Shown piece after piece: positions 10,901 to 22,451 of a DNA stretch of 64,000 nt; the stretch's first letter is position 1; every line of letters starts with the position of its first letter. The notes beneath the pieces are model-generated. The model saw nothing but the letters and a program-made list of their open reading frames with translations, did not search any database and was not told where the DNA came from. Source of the stretch: Datisca glomerata (lineage: Eukaryota; Streptophyta; Magnoliopsida; Cucurbitales; Datiscaceae); assembly GCA_003255025.1 (NCBI GenBank), contig QANY01003844.1, positions 867,652 to 931,651 on the forward strand, read 5' to 3'. The translations under genes and the position numbers were made by a program.

Positions 10901-13031
10901 ACTGAACAGGGAGCAGCTGAAAGCAGATCAACTTGAATTACGTGAAGACATCAATAAACTTGATATGCTGAGCAAGAAGCTCAAGGATCAGCGGGAATGT
11001 CTTATTCGAGAAAGAGATTCCTTTTTTAATTTTGTTGAGAAGTGCAAGAGTTGCAAAAACTGTGGTAAAAAGGTAGGGGAATTCGTCATCTCTGGCCTCC
11101 AATTAGCTGAGACAGAAGATATGGATGACATTCCTCTGCCAACACTGGGCGGTGAAGTCTTGATGAATTCTATTGGCAGTTTAGCTGCAAATGATTCAGA
11201 ATGTATAGACTCTGGAGGTAATATATCTTGGCTCCGCAAATGCACATCAAAGATTTTTAACCTTTCTCCAAGTAAGAAACTTGGGCATGTTGCTCCAGTT
11301 CCTGAATTGTCAGCTGTGCAAGTTGAAATAGAAACACAGGCAAAGGGACCTATTGTATTCGTCACTGATGAGGAAAGGGGATGTGGACCAAAACATAGTA
11401 GTCAACCTCTTAATGCTCATAAGGTCCTCATTGGCGATAACATTAGAAAGGTTAATGAGGGATGCGCTCCATCAGTTGAGGATCATAGCGTTTTGAATAA
11501 TAGGGTACAAGAAGTTCCTGAAGATTCCCAACAAACAGAGATGAAGAGTGAACAACAAAAACCTGGGAGAAAGGGCAATGCCAGAATGCGTAGAACGCGT
11601 TCTATGAAGGCTGCTGTTGAAGATGCAAAGGCATATCTAGGGGAAACAACTCAAGAACAATCTGATATGAATATATTTTTGCGAGATGACACTACGTGCC
11701 ATGTCAATCAGGACCGCCAAGGCCATCCAAGTATGATTGGAAAAATAGCTGGTAACAGGGCAAGGAAGAGGCAACATGAAGAAACTTCCAGAGTCATAGA
11801 AAGTCTTTACGATAGTGATGGGTGTTCTGAGAGTGTCACAGCTGTTGGGCACAGAAAAAGGCAGCAAAAGGTTGCTCCAACTGTGCAGACACCTGGAGAA
11901 AAGCGATACAATTTGAGGCGACATAAGATGTAAGTTCTTTGGTTCTTGTATGGGTGAACCTCACATTAGTTGAAGCTAAATTACTTGTTTGTAGAACTCT
12001 GCTGTATTCTTCTTGCCACAATATTCTGCTATAATTACTCAGACATAAATTTAGGTTCTTTTGGATCAGCAAACTGGTGATCATTTATGCTAGAGTACTC
12101 AGTATTGCATCAAGCTCATGTGCTTGAGATCATAACTAGATTCTTATGAAGTCCAAGGATTTTTTGCTGCTCAAGACGAAACTTTATCCTATGTTGATAA
12201 GTTTGTTGGTCAATGTGATCTCATATGCAAGTGGTTTTTTCTGAGGATGCAAGTCAAGGAAAAATTCAAATTTCTGTTTTCAAAGGAAGTTTTTAGGGTT
12301 TCAGATATAAGCAAAGAACCTTAAGTTGTGAAACATTTGTTGGTGTAACGTTTAGAAAATTGAAGCAATCAATTTTCTTACCTAAAATCTTTTGGTATTG
12401 ATGTTTTTCAGTTTTCTTTTACCTAATGGCTGCTTTCGTTATGCATCCATATGATTTATTTGTCTAATAGGTTGAGCAGAAGAATTTAACATTGAATAAG
12501 AACTAGAACTTTATTTTGCTGATAAAGTAGAATTGTAAGCACATAAAAGATGTTTGGATTGATGCTTTTATGTTTAGCTTTTAGAGCCTAATAGTAATTA
12601 CTTCAAGATAAACAATGTGATTTGTGTGTAGCTATGCGGATCCTTTGCTCTTTTCCTAAAACTTCTTTGAAATGTTAATCAGTGCAGGTCAAGTGTCAAA
12701 TGATACAACAAAAATAGGGGAGAAAGATGGAGATGGTCATGTCATGGAGCGAGACGGAAATGACAAGAATGAACAAATTGCAGAATGGGTACAAGTTACA
12801 ACTGCTTTTGAGGAAATAACCGAGGAAGTCAATGTTACACCAGAAGATGGTGGTCAAGGTGAGGATGTGAGTGCAATCCATGAATATGAAGATGGAGATG
12901 GAGATGGAGATGGAGATGGAGATGGAGATGGAGATGGAGATGGAGATGATGAGCAAGATGAGCAAGATGAGTTGGAGCATATTGGTCAGGCGTCCATAGG
13001 AAAGAAGATATGGACTTTCTTAACGACATGA
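4965..13031 (+). CDS. CRWN: CROWDED NUCLEI / NMCP1-type nuclear lamina coiled-coil protein
   Basis: Plant-specific lamin-like protein of the inner nuclear periphery; in the family it sets nuclear size and shape and heterochromatin arrangement. Exons by reading frame and GT-AG phase: 4965-5267, 7102-7311, 8590-8843, 8921-9191, 9279-9362, 9867-11929, 12683-13031. They give 1177 aa (Arabidopsis CRWN1 is about 1130). The N-terminus [10 protein letters not shown] is typical of the family. A long coiled coil starts at [15 protein letters not shown] (about residue 104) and runs to about 760. The motif [15 protein letters not shown] lies near 828. Basic nuclear-import type clusters ([27 protein letters not shown]) lie between 945 and 1062. 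An acidic Asp-Gly tract precedes the conserved tail [12 protein letters not shown]. The tail places it in the CRWN1-3 rather than the CRWN4 group. Start: 4965 follows homologues; ATG 4962 is in frame directly before it. The exon 3 donor (8844) is the least certain: 8865 also fits the phase but would add seven residues. Confidence 0.93.
6010..6340. repeat. Tandem duplication in CRWN intron 1 (~169 bp)
   Basis: GAAGAAAGAAACT starts at 6010 and again at 6179. Downstream in both copies come a CTGGATRTGKCCAG block, CTCCTRATCAT and TTTGGATCTAAAA, then a CATTGTCTGA block. The copies have diverged with small indels. Confidence 0.7.
6419..6722. repeat. Tandem duplication in CRWN intron 1 (~154 bp)
   Basis: GTAACGT at 6419 and 6573 begins two copies sharing TATGTTATGTGAT, GCTGGGACAATTTGTATTAG (or ACTGGG), GCATTAAATATGTTTT and TACATTGAAAGRATATAGAG. 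Identity is high, so it is a fairly recent duplication directly after the 169 bp pair. Confidence 0.85.
7440..7560 (+). mobile_element. Possible tRNA-derived SINE remnant in CRWN intron 2
   Basis: GGTTCGAATC at 7519-7528 matches the RNA polymerase III B-box (tRNA T-loop). It is preceded by an AACCCTTAGGTTGCA segment as in plant SINE heads. A weak A-box-like stretch (TATCCAATGGTA) lies about 60 bp upstream. No cloverleaf can be folded around it, so it is not a tRNA gene. Confidence 0.3.
9422..9442 (+). other. G-rich tract in CRWN intron 5
   Basis: Runs of 7, 4 and 6 G separated by T and TGA lie on the sense strand. There is enough G for a quadruplex if the longer runs are split. It sits about 60 bp after the exon 5 donor. 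Confidence 0.5.
12891..12948 (+). repeat. Coding (GATGGA)n microsatellite in CRWN exon 7
   Basis: About 9.5 units of GATGGA encode an alternating Asp-Gly run just before the conserved C-terminal tail. It is followed by two near-identical GATGAGCAA units (DEQDEQ). The period is a multiple of three, so length changes would keep the frame. Confidence 0.95.
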
Positions 13032-13455
13032 TGATTAGTTTCTCTCATAACTGTACTATCTGTTAAAAAATTATTTCGGACTGTAGCTCTAGCTGGCATC
13101 CTTTTCTTTTGCATTTTTAAGTTGCATCTTTTTGTCATCCTTGTCTATAAGGAGCTTCTGTAGAATGGTTGGTGTTTTCTCTCCGTTTAGGATGTAGGTT
13201 TTGAAATAGTGACATTTACAACCCACCCTTGATATTTTGGTGTTTTGGGGGTTCTTCAACTGTTAGAATCTTTTGATCTATATTCTGGTTATGATGACCT
13301 ATTTTTTATATAATTTTTTCCTAATATGAGCGTTCTCCATCGCCATTTGCCAAATTTTGCATAATTTTATGTTGAACTTCTTTCGGAGAATTGAAAATGG
13401 ATTGTAAAAACGTGACATCTTATAAATTATTATTTGAAATATATACGAGTTTAGA
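13032..13455. other. CRWN 3' flank, presumed 3' UTR
   Basis: T-rich DNA after the CRWN stop codon. No AATAAA signal was found close to the stop. No gene was seen. Confidence 0.4.
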
Positions 13456-14186
13456 GGGGAGAGGGGATCAAGAGTTCTTGAACCCCTGTCCCCTTCCAAA
13501 TCTCTCTTCTTTTGGTTTCTCCTCCATTTCCTTCTCTTTTCTTTCTTCTTACTTGTTGTATGTGATTTTTCACCTTTGTTGTGGGTGATATTTCACCCTT
13601 CTTGTCGTCCTGTGGAGTTTTCCTTAGTTTTTCTTGTCTTTGTTTTGCCTTTTTTTGTAGACCGTCCGGGGTTTCAGTTGTTTCTGTTGGGTTTCCATCA
13701 GCGTCGGTGTTTTCGGTTTTGTTACCGCTTCATATTTCATCATACGGTAGAGTTTGGATGCCAAAACAACCATAGGTGGAGAAGCCGCCGATTCCAATAA
13801 GAAAGAAAGAAACAGGAAAACCAACAATCTGAAAAGATCAGGAAGTAGTTATGGCAGTCCTGGATGGCTTTCTCATAAGTTCAGACATCATTTCGTAGAG
13901 GTGACTTTGATGGACGTCCATAGGTTCGGGCATATATATCTCTAGATGTTAGTCTGACTGACTATTTTGAGAGTCGGAATTTTTCATTATGTTTGCCCGC
14001 TTAATTTTGTTATTCTTTTACTGGTGCTAGTTGTTTTGGGCTGCTTGCAGACGGTACTTATGCGCTTGTTCTGTATGGAAGATGTTCAAGCTATTCGGCA
14101 GAGGAAATAACTCAGTCAAGACATGATATAGAGTGGCTCTCAAAGTCGGAATTTATTTGTAGATGTTCAATTTTTGTTTTTTTGGC
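13456..14186 (+). mobile_element. Probable 5' or middle part of a decayed LINE
   Basis: Pyrimidine-rich head (13480-13700) followed by a basic Pro/Lys-rich reading (PKQP, VEKPPIPIRKKE at about 13759-13810) with stop codons. It is placed with the LINE mainly because the zinc-binding tail follows on the same strand. No reverse transcriptase motif was seen here. Confidence 0.3.
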
Positions 14187-14590
14187 TCTCAAGCCTATCC
14201 TTAATAGAAGAGGGATGTATTTGAGTTGTCTATGTTCCATTTGCGGTCCTTAAAAAAAATGATGTTCCATTTGCGGTAGATGAGGAAAGTAGTGTTCACG
14301 TGTTTTCTAAATGTCCTTGTGCCTATTCATTTTGGTTTGATAGTCTTCTCGGGTTGATATCTAACTCTTTAAGGGGTAATGTTTTTAGAACTGTGTGGAT
14401 GGAAATTTGTAGCTCTTTGGTTGGTTCAGCTTTTTCTGTAGATGGTCTAGACTGGGTAGCTAGCAATGGGAGTTTGGAGGTTATGGAAATGTAGGAATGG
14501 GTGGTGCTGGGTTTGTTCTCTTCTGCTAGTTGTGGCTTTAGTGGCGAGTGTAATATGGCTAGATGCTTTACCATTTGGTTGTTCTGTTGT
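14187..14590 (+). pseudogene. LINE reverse-transcriptase C-terminal zinc-binding (zf-RVT) remnant
   Basis: The frame reads KPILNRRGMYLSCLCSICG, then DEESSVHVFSKCPCAYSFWF, the C-x2-C ... H-x4-C pattern of the zf-RVT region that follows reverse transcriptase in plant L1-type LINEs. WRLWKCRN downstream matches the usual next motif. A short tandem duplication (TGTTCCATTTGCGGT twice, 14233-14278) and stop codons break the frame. Confidence 0.65.
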
Positions 14591-14838
14591 TTTTAATAAA
14601 AAACAGATTCTCATTAAGAAGATGGAAACATCTCAATCACATATATTACAAGAAAAATTAAAATACTCAATAGTTAAATCAGTTCTGATCATTATTATAT
14701 TTGGTTATATCATCAACAACTGAATTAGAGATTCTTTTAATCAATCTAAAAAAACATTTCCTCGAACCCAAACTCTATATGATTAATCTCCTGAATGTAA
14801 TCGACAAGCCTCCAATTAGCTTTAGTAGAACGATTAAG

Positions 14839-15246
14839 TCAATTGACAGTAGTTCTGTTATCAGATTCAACTATCAACTTTCTCCAGCTAGCATCAACTG
14901 GCATCTTCAAACCAACATAAACTGACTGCAATTCAGCATGATCAATAATACCACTTGCCACACATTTATGGCCTACTGCTCCTAAGCCTCCTATCGCATC
15001 TTCCAAGCGATTTTGAGGAACAACACCAATTGCAGCTTGACAAGGATTCTTCACAAAGACAAACATCACAATTAATCTTGATTGCTTGACCAACAGGAGG
15101 ACTCCAACCATTACCATCAGACATATCAACCATAAAAGAAGTGATACTATTAGCAGTATCAATACCAAGCACGTATGTACTATTAACAGGACATATGCTG
15201 TCATGTTTTTGGTTTTTCTGCTTAATGAAGTTTTCCACTTAACCAA
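14839..15246 (-). pseudogene. LINE RNase H-like (RVT_3) remnant
   Basis: The minus strand reads WSPPVGQAIKINCDV in one frame, then GVVPQNRL, AELQSVYVGLKMP and WRKLIVESDN in another. These are the ordered motifs of the RNase H domain at the end of plant LINE ORF2. A frameshift separates the halves. The opposite orientation to the zf-RVT piece next door shows inversion or two separate insertions. Confidence 0.65.
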
Positions 15247-15996
15247 AAAACGATTGAATATGAAGTTCAGCTTGTCAAAAAAACAGAGAAAATTACACCG
15301 ACAACTTTTATCGTTTGTCTAAATTATAAAATCACCCGTCCATATTTAAAAATTACTCAAACCCCCCGTGTATTTTATATTCTATAACAAATTGGTCAAA
15401 TTCCTTAACAAAAAGTTCTAACGAGAGTTAAATGGATGTTGAAATGTCCAAAACATCTCTATCCCTATTTAAAATTAGAATTTAATTGAAATATACATTA
15501 ACTAAGTAATTCAATCTAGAATCATACTAAAATTCAAATGAAGTTTATGAGTAGGATGTGTTGTGATTCGATATGATTGTAGATTAAATTATAATATATT
15601 AACAAAAAAATAATAACAATACAATATTGTCATGATTTTATTCACATAAATTAAAAATAAATAATATGTTGCTATAAAATTTCTTTCTAATTCATAAAAA
15701 ATAATATAATTATAAGTAATAATCATAGTTATAAATGCAAGAAATATACTTGCATCACACTTTTGTATTGATTAGCTATTATAAGAGTGAGTTCAATTGT
15801 CTACGTGACACCATTAATAGGGGCAACCACAATGAAGCCATCACTCTCAATAATTTCTCCTCTTTTGGAGCATAAGTGAAACTAAAACAAACTGGAGATG
15901 CTCGGATTCTAAGAAATAATCATAATGTACTAAATTTTCAACCCGGTATTATTTTTAATCTAAGAATAATATGAGAAAGTGATAACAAATTTATAC
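15247..15996. other. AT-rich intergenic, no gene seen
   Basis: No open frame, repeat unit or element end was recognised. Confidence 0.4.
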
Positions 15997-16004
15997 ATTG
16001 TTTA

Positions 16005-16778
16005 TCAAAGAAGCACGAACACTGATACGCTATACAGATATAATATGATACTGACACATCGTCATACTATTTTTAAAAAAAAAAAGGATAGGAGGATACA
16101 TTAAATATCTCGGTGTGTTTTTACGCACGTGCGCGTGTGTGGACGTGTGTGCATGTGTGTGGGTGTGTGGGTGCGTGTGTGGACGCACGCATGCTTGAGC
16201 ATGCGGGAGCGCGGCGCGCGTGGATGCTTGTGTATTAAAAGAGCTAATTACAATACTTGATCAAACAAGCAATCCTATTCTCAAGCCTTAAAAATATGCT
16301 TTTCTCTTTATTTTAATTTAATTTAAAACTGAATTTTCTTTCATTTCTTTTTCTTTTTTTGAACTCCTTTCCAGTTTACTTATAATTCAAAGTTGATTTA
16401 TTTTATTCCATTGATATATTAGACACACACATCAAAAGAACTAATTACAATACTTGATTAAACGAACGATGTTTTTTTCTTTATTTTAATCTAATTTAAA
16501 ACTAAACTTTCTCTTTTTGTTTTTATCTCATTTCTATTCTATTTATAATTCTAAGCTTAGTTTATTTATTTTTAGATATTTTATCTTTTTTATTATTTAA
16601 GAAACTACCAAAAAACATGTCGAGAGCATGTTTAGACGTACTCCAACGTATCTGAAAATGGAATATAAATAAAATAATTTTTGATACGAGTTTGTTATAT
16701 CAAATACCAGAGAATATTATTATCCGACACGAGTCTAACAGCAGGAGTTTCTCCATTTGAGATTGTTGGTGCTTCATA
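16005..16778. mobile_element. hAT-type MITE (774 bp) with perfect target duplication
   Basis: ATTGTTTA at 15997-16004 is repeated exactly at 16779-16786, an 8 bp target duplication. The ends are short inverted repeats: AAGAAGCACGAAC on the left and, complemented, ATGAAGCACCAAC on the right. Inside lie a TG/GTGCG-rich tract (16115-16225) and a diverged direct repeat starting with CTAATTACAATACTTGAT at 16244 and 16440. No transposase is present. Confidence 0.8.
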
Positions 16779-16786
16779 ATTGTTTA

Positions 16787-17604
16787 CAATTTACTGTAAA
16801 ATGTTCAAGTGTTATCACACAATAATATCACACACACAAAGCAAAGTTTGTTATAGGGAGGAAATTAAAAAGAGCTTTTCAGATCTCAAAGCAAAGTCTA
16901 AAAATTGCCATTATTATACTGCAGTAAGACCAAATATTAACATTATACCGGAGAGTGGCCGAAAAAGATAAGAATAGAAAATGACATGTCAGCCTAACAC
17001 AGGCCTGCCAACAAACAAGTAGAGTGTAAAGCTTTGTCTTTTAGGCCCTATACTAATTCACAATTGAGGACATAGTGTGGTCCAAACTTTCAAAGCTCCA
17101 AAATCCCTTAATTGTGTAAGACAGCTTTCCTTTTTACCATCAAACCATTTATCTTTACTCTTTGGTTCTCTGAACAACGTTCGAAAGGCAAAAAAAACAC
17201 GTCTCAATTTGCCATCAGGGAAAATATTTTACTCTTTTCAGGTCCAATTCACACCAGCTCTCCGTGGGCTTTGGTTACTGAAGGAGATCATGATTATTTA
17301 CTCAACCAAGAAGTCAGAATGGTAAACTACTCAGTACTCAAGCCCATTCGTCTCACTGACCAAGAACAACTAGCTTTTTGCTTTTGTTGAAATTACTCAT
17401 CACTCTTTTCATCCCAAGAATTATACGTTCATGGGCATTTTTGTCCTTCATTTTTCTTAAATTTTGTTTTTCAAATCAAATATTCAAATAATTCAAAAAT
17501 GCTGTTCTTAGAAAAAAGAACATTTTAAAATGGTGCAATCAATTCTTTTTTATTAAGAATCAAATCTTGTTGTCATTCATATTATGTTGGGTGATATTAA
17601 GTTC
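16787..17604. other. Intergenic, no gene supported
   Basis: Open frames at about 17077-17390 are short and lack recognisable motifs. Mixed composition; no clear repeat. Confidence 0.35.
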
Positions 17605-18114
17605 TCTCGAAAAAATCTAACATGTAAGGTCACACATGTAAAATTAATGTGTTGTTCTATCTTTAAATAAGCCTAATTAAAATGATCTAATTAAGAAATT
17701 AAAATTTTAAGGTTTGTGTGGATAATTATCATGAAACTAATGTGTAGATACCAAATATTATATTTTAATTTGTTAAATGGTCAAACTAGAAATATCATTA
17801 GTTATCAATTGTCCAAATTATACAAGCAAACCAGTTTTCTTTGAATCGTTATATCTATTCCTTTAAAAGAGAATTCTGTAGAATAAATTAAAGGTTTGAG
17901 TCAATTTGAAAGATCTGACCCATCACTCCGTCCTTCAATTTATCCATAGAATGAAGCAAGTTTTTCACAATCATGTTCTCCACATTGTTTTCTCATTAAA
18001 ATCAAAATGGAATATGTATCTAAGATTAAGTTTTGATGAATTTCATAAAAATATGTCGATCTTATGATTTATGGTATATAGCATGTTTAGTTAAGTTTAA
18101 TTTCAAACCCAACA
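17605..18114 (+). mobile_element. 5' LTR of the Ty1/copia element
   Basis: Shares with 24734-25035 the ordered words AGGTCACACATGTAAAATTAA, AATAAGCCTAATTAAA, TTTAATTTGTTRAA and CAGTTTTCTTT, so the two are LTRs of one element in direct orientation. Its outer end has decayed (TCTCGAAAAAATCTAAC against TTGTTGAAAAAATTCAAC). It is followed by GGGTATCAGAAC at 18116-18127, close to the TGGTATCAGAGC primer-binding site that copia elements use with initiator Met-tRNA. Confidence 0.85.
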
Positions 18115-19078
18115 CGGGTATCAGAACATTCCATTATTGATTTCTTTTAAAAAATATTAAAATTTATAGATTTGGGAAAATTTTAAAATTAGGGTTCCAA
18201 GGATATAAAAATTTAGAGATTTTAATTTTATGATGTTTATGATAAATAATTGATATGCAAGTGTGATTAGATTGTGCTAATTGCATATCCATGTTGATTT
18301 TTGAAGATTGATTATGTGAGATTAAGGAAATTAAAAAAAAAATTGGCCTGCGTTGCGAAGAAGATAGGAAAATGGGCAGCTATGTGGCGCAATGCGGTAC
18401 GGTAAGGTACCGGTGAAGGGAAATTATCCCCTGCGTTGCGGAAAGGGAAATTATCCGCTGCTTCGCGGTATTGCACATGATTTTTTTCTGTTTTGTGGTC
18501 CCATACAGAAAAATTAGAATTTTATTCCCTCCTTCACGGGCATAGTACTGTAGCACTGCTACAGTAATAATAAAAACAAATTGAATTGATTTGTTTGATT
18601 CAATTTAATTAAGGTGATTTGTATTTCAATTAAATTCAATTATTTTGGTATGTGTTTATAGATTAATTATGGTTATCGAATATTCCAAATGAGCTAATTG
18701 AAATAAGATGTCACCAAAGTGACATCTCTTGTGTAGATTATTTATGAGGATGTTTTATGTTTGTATGTGAGTGATTTCATGCGGGTATTAGTCGGTCCAA
18801 AGAAATGTTAATATTTGGCCGAGTAACATACACATGTGTGATGATGAACATGTAACAATTTTAAGATTTTAAATGTGAATACTAAATCGATCCAAAGATA
18901 GATTTATTATTTGACATAAATTATTGTCAGTGTTTGATCATTACAACAAGAGTACCACTTACAATTAATATCATTGTAAGACTTGACATTAATGATGTGT
19001 TAGGTATTTTGAATTTGTTGAATATTATGGTCGGCTTTTAATATGAATAACTCTTTTGCTTTGTTTACAGCTAATGTG
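18115..19078 (+). mobile_element. Ty1/copia leader between primer site and gag
   Basis: Non-coding, apart from a GC-rich island at 18345-18480 in which GGGAAATTATCC and GCGTTGCGG words recur. No gene seen. Confidence 0.5.
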
Positions 19079-19840
19079 ACTATGCTATTTGCCAACCTCA
19101 ACAACATTCCCATTTTGACTGGGATCAACTTTTTCAAACATGTTGATTGTTCTTGGCTGTATGAATCTGGACCTTATACTCATGACGGACGAACCCTCCC
19201 CTCTTACGACTGAAAGTTCTCCTAATGCTAGGAAGAATTTTGAGAGGTGGGGTCGCTCAAATAGCATTCTAGAGGCATTCATGGGTGCGGTATTCGAAGA
19301 GATATTCGAAGGGATAACTAATGCCAAAGAGTTCTTTACTGAGATTGAAACACGTTTTGCCAAAACCGATAAAGCGGAAACAAACGTGCTTTTGCAACGC
19401 TTGATTTGCTTGAATTATAAATGCAAAGGGAGCATAAGGGAGTACATTATGAAAATATCTAACATTGCTTCAAAACTTAAGGCGCTCGAGCTTGAGCTGT
19501 CAGAGGACTTGCTCGTACATTTAGTATTGATCTCTCTTCCTGCAAAATACAGTCAGTTCAAAATCAGTTATAACTGTCAGAAGGAGAAATAGACTCTTAA
19601 TGAACTCATTCATTTCATATTATGTGTGATGAAGCATGATCAGAGTGAAAGTGCTCATTTGGCTAGCACATCTAAGGGCAAAAATAAAAGAGAAAGAAGG
19701 ATAAAGAATCTGCTAAGAGTCCAACATAAAAGAAACAACGTAAGGACAATAACGGTTGTTTCTTTTGTGAGAAATCTGGACATGTAAAGAAGGACCGTGT
19801 CAAATATCAAGTATGGCATGTCAAGAAAGGTACATCTCTT
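19079..19840 (+). pseudogene. Ty1/copia gag with zinc knuckle, decayed
   Basis: A frame at 19140-19592 reads WGRSNSILEAFMGAVFEEIF and continues through LLQRLICLNYKCKGSIREYI to LPAKYSQFKISYN, the copia-type gag (UBN2) pattern. The N-terminal part (LNNIPILTGINF at about 19095) is in another frame. A stop ends the frame at 19592. A CCHC-type remnant GCFFCEKSGHVKKD lies at about 19755-19800. The particle protein would not be made intact. Confidence 0.85.
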
Positions 19841-19869
19841 ACTTTGATTTGCTCTAAGGTAAATTTGAC

Positions 19870-20847
19870 TTCAGTAACTAGAAACACTTGGTGGTTAGAT
19901 TCTGGTGCCTCTACTCACGTAAGTGTTTCTATGCAGGGTTGCTCGGGCTACTGAAATCCAACTGATACTGAAAGATACATCTATTTGGGAGATAGAGAAT
20001 CAGTAGAAGTAGAGGCTATTAGGCAGTATACATTGTTATTGAGAATTGGATTTTATTTAGATTTATTTGATACTTGTGTTATATCGTCGTTTGGACAGAA
20101 TTTGGTTTTTGTTTCTAAGTTGGATAAATTAGGTTATTGTTGTTCATTTGGAAACAATCAGTTTATTTTATCAATGAATTCAAACCTTGTTGGAACTAAT
20201 TTTTTTAATGTTTATGATAACTTATATTTTCTTGATGTCAATACCTCTTATATTGAAGCCTTGCATGTTGAATAACGAGATATTAAAAGAAAAATTAATA
20301 AGGAAAATTCAAACCACATTTTGGCACAAATGCTTAGGTCATATCTTCAAAATGAGAATTCAGAGGCTTGTGTCAGATGGTATTTTATTCCTTGATTTTT
20401 CAGACTTTAATGTCTGTGTTGAGTGTATCAAGGGAAAACAAACCAAACAATAGAAATTAGGTGTCGATAGAGCAACATATGATTTAGAATTGATTCATAC
20501 AGACATATGTGGGTCATCCGCTAAGATTTCGTAGAATAGTCAACAGTATTTTATAACGTTCATAGACGACTACTCAATATATGGCTACCTATTTCTTATT
20601 CATGATAAATCAGAGTCCTTAGATGTGTTCAAAATATTTAAGACTGAAATTGACAACCAACTCAACAAAATGATTAGAAGTGTCAGATCTGACCGTGATG
20701 GTGAATATTATGGTAGATCTAACGGTTCAGGAGAACAAATTCTGGAACCATTTGCCTAATTCTTAGAGGAATGCGAAATAGTCCCACTATACACCATGCC
20801 AGGTTCACCTGGCATGAATGCTGTTGCTGAGAGACAAAATGGAACCC
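19870..20847 (+). pseudogene. Ty1/copia protease, GAG-pre-integrase and integrase N-part, decayed
   Basis: WWLDSGASTHVS (about 19890-19925) holds the DSGA catalytic motif of copia protease. FWHKCLGHIFKMRIQRLVSD (about 20320-20380) is the GAG-pre-integrase zinc region. FITFIDDYSIYGYLF (about 20549-20595) and SDRDGEYYG (about 20690) are integrase core motifs with two of the three acidic residues. Stops and frame changes are frequent. The integrase is cut at 20850 by the PIF/Harbinger-like insertion. Confidence 0.85.
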
Positions 20848-20850
20848 TTA

Positions 20851-21160
20851 GGGGTCGTTTGATACAAGTTAAGTAAGAATGTTAGAAAAGTTTAAGTGGC
20901 AAAGTTAGATGACAAGATATTAAAATTATCATATTTAGTAACACATGCTTAAGTGAAAAAAGTTATTGAAAAGTATGATTTTTTTGTTTGGTATGTAAGA
21001 TACTTGGGTAAAGTTGTGTGAGAAAGTTTGATAAAGTTGTTGAGAAAATTATATAAATTATATGAAAGTAATAAAATTATTTATTATTTATAGTTTCTTT
21101 TTTATCAACTTTAATTTGTTGTCAATCATTATTTATAGAATTCTAATACACACTACGTCT

Positions 21161-21198
<38 letters not shown>

Positions 21199-22448
21199 TT
21201 ATTTTATGCACTAATTAATTAACTATTTTATTAACCCATTAATAAAATTAAATCAACTATTTTTCTCTTACTACGCCAAAAACTAAAATAATTTTTTTAC
21301 TTACACCGTACAAGTATATTCAATGATAAGTTATTCAAAATTACATAGCAAAAGTGTATACAGATTCTTTATTAGCAACTACTAAACAATCTTAATAATT
21401 CATGTCGTGTTTGATTAAAGTTTATCTGATATTGCAAATTAATTATCATATAATTCCTTTTTATATATAAAAATAAATTGATATAAATAACCGTAATTTA
21501 TATTAACACATTAAAATATTTAATAATATATAAAGTTTTTCCATTACATGTACTTTGTTTCAGTAGATATGTATACCATGATTATCAATATTCTTCCGCT
21601 CTGGTTGGAATATGCAAAATATTTTAGTTCTGCCACAGGAACAAAACAAAACAAGGATGCAAATTTTTGTTATATTTTGGTTAAATATAATAAAAAACTG
21701 AATATAAATGATTGATGGACCCCTCATTTGTGGTTTTGTCCCACGGGTCCGGTTCTCCACACAAAACAATGAGACGTGATAAACAATCCAGTTATATTCT
21801 TATTTGTAAATTTAATATTTTTTAAATATTGATAGTTTATGAATATATTTATTTTAGGGAAGAATCTAATTTTTAATTTCAAAAAACATTTGATATTATT
21901 AACATGTATTCTAATTATTTAGATTTTATATTATGTATATATGAAGAGTTTATCTATTCTTAATTGAAACTTAATATTTTATTCTAGTTAACGTGCATAT
22001 CTCAATCTCACGAGACCACCCCGAGATGAGTTGGCGGAAGAGTCGGAATGGATGAAAAAATCTCAAAATTCAATGTCAAGATCGTTTCGGTTCCACCATG
22101 ATCGGAATATTTTGTGAAACTTTTGTGAGGCTTTGATCTTGAAGAAAATAAAATATCAAAATCAAGTAGAAATAAGTGGAACAACTAATGATATTTTTAT
22201 GAGGATTTGAGAAAGTAAAAGTTATTTTGAAAAATGTGTGGATGTGTTGTAAGATGGGAAAGTAGATTTTTAGGGGAAATTGGATTTTTGTGGGAATGTG
22301 GTAGGGAAAGTAATATGAGATTGTTATCTTACCATGCTAAATAACTTTGTTATGACAAATGATAATACTTGTAACAAACATGAGAAAGTGCTGGAAAATA
22401 AGTTTACCACGTATTTTACCAAGTGGAATACCCAAGCTAAACACCCCC
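20851..22448. mobile_element. PIF/Harbinger-like non-autonomous element (1598 bp), nested in copia
   Basis: The ends are GGGGTCGTTTGATAC on the left and, complemented, GGGGGTGTTTAGCTTGGGTA on the right. TTA at 20848-20850 and 22449-22451 is the target duplication. Removing the element and one TTA rejoins the copia integrase reading frame exactly, which proves the boundaries. A TTA target and GGG..GTTT ends fit PIF/Harbinger. No transposase frame was found. A relative lies at 55114-56525. Confidence 0.85.
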
Positions 22449-22451
22449 TTA

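Noticed and set aside
12696..13029. Minus-strand open frames opposite the CRWN exon 7
   Set aside because: They are shadows of the GATGGA repeat, giving Ser-Ile or His-Leu repeats.
16787..17390. Small gene at 17.1-17.4 kb from overlapping open frames
   Set aside because: Frames overlap in different phases, have no recognisable motif and lack supporting splice or start context.
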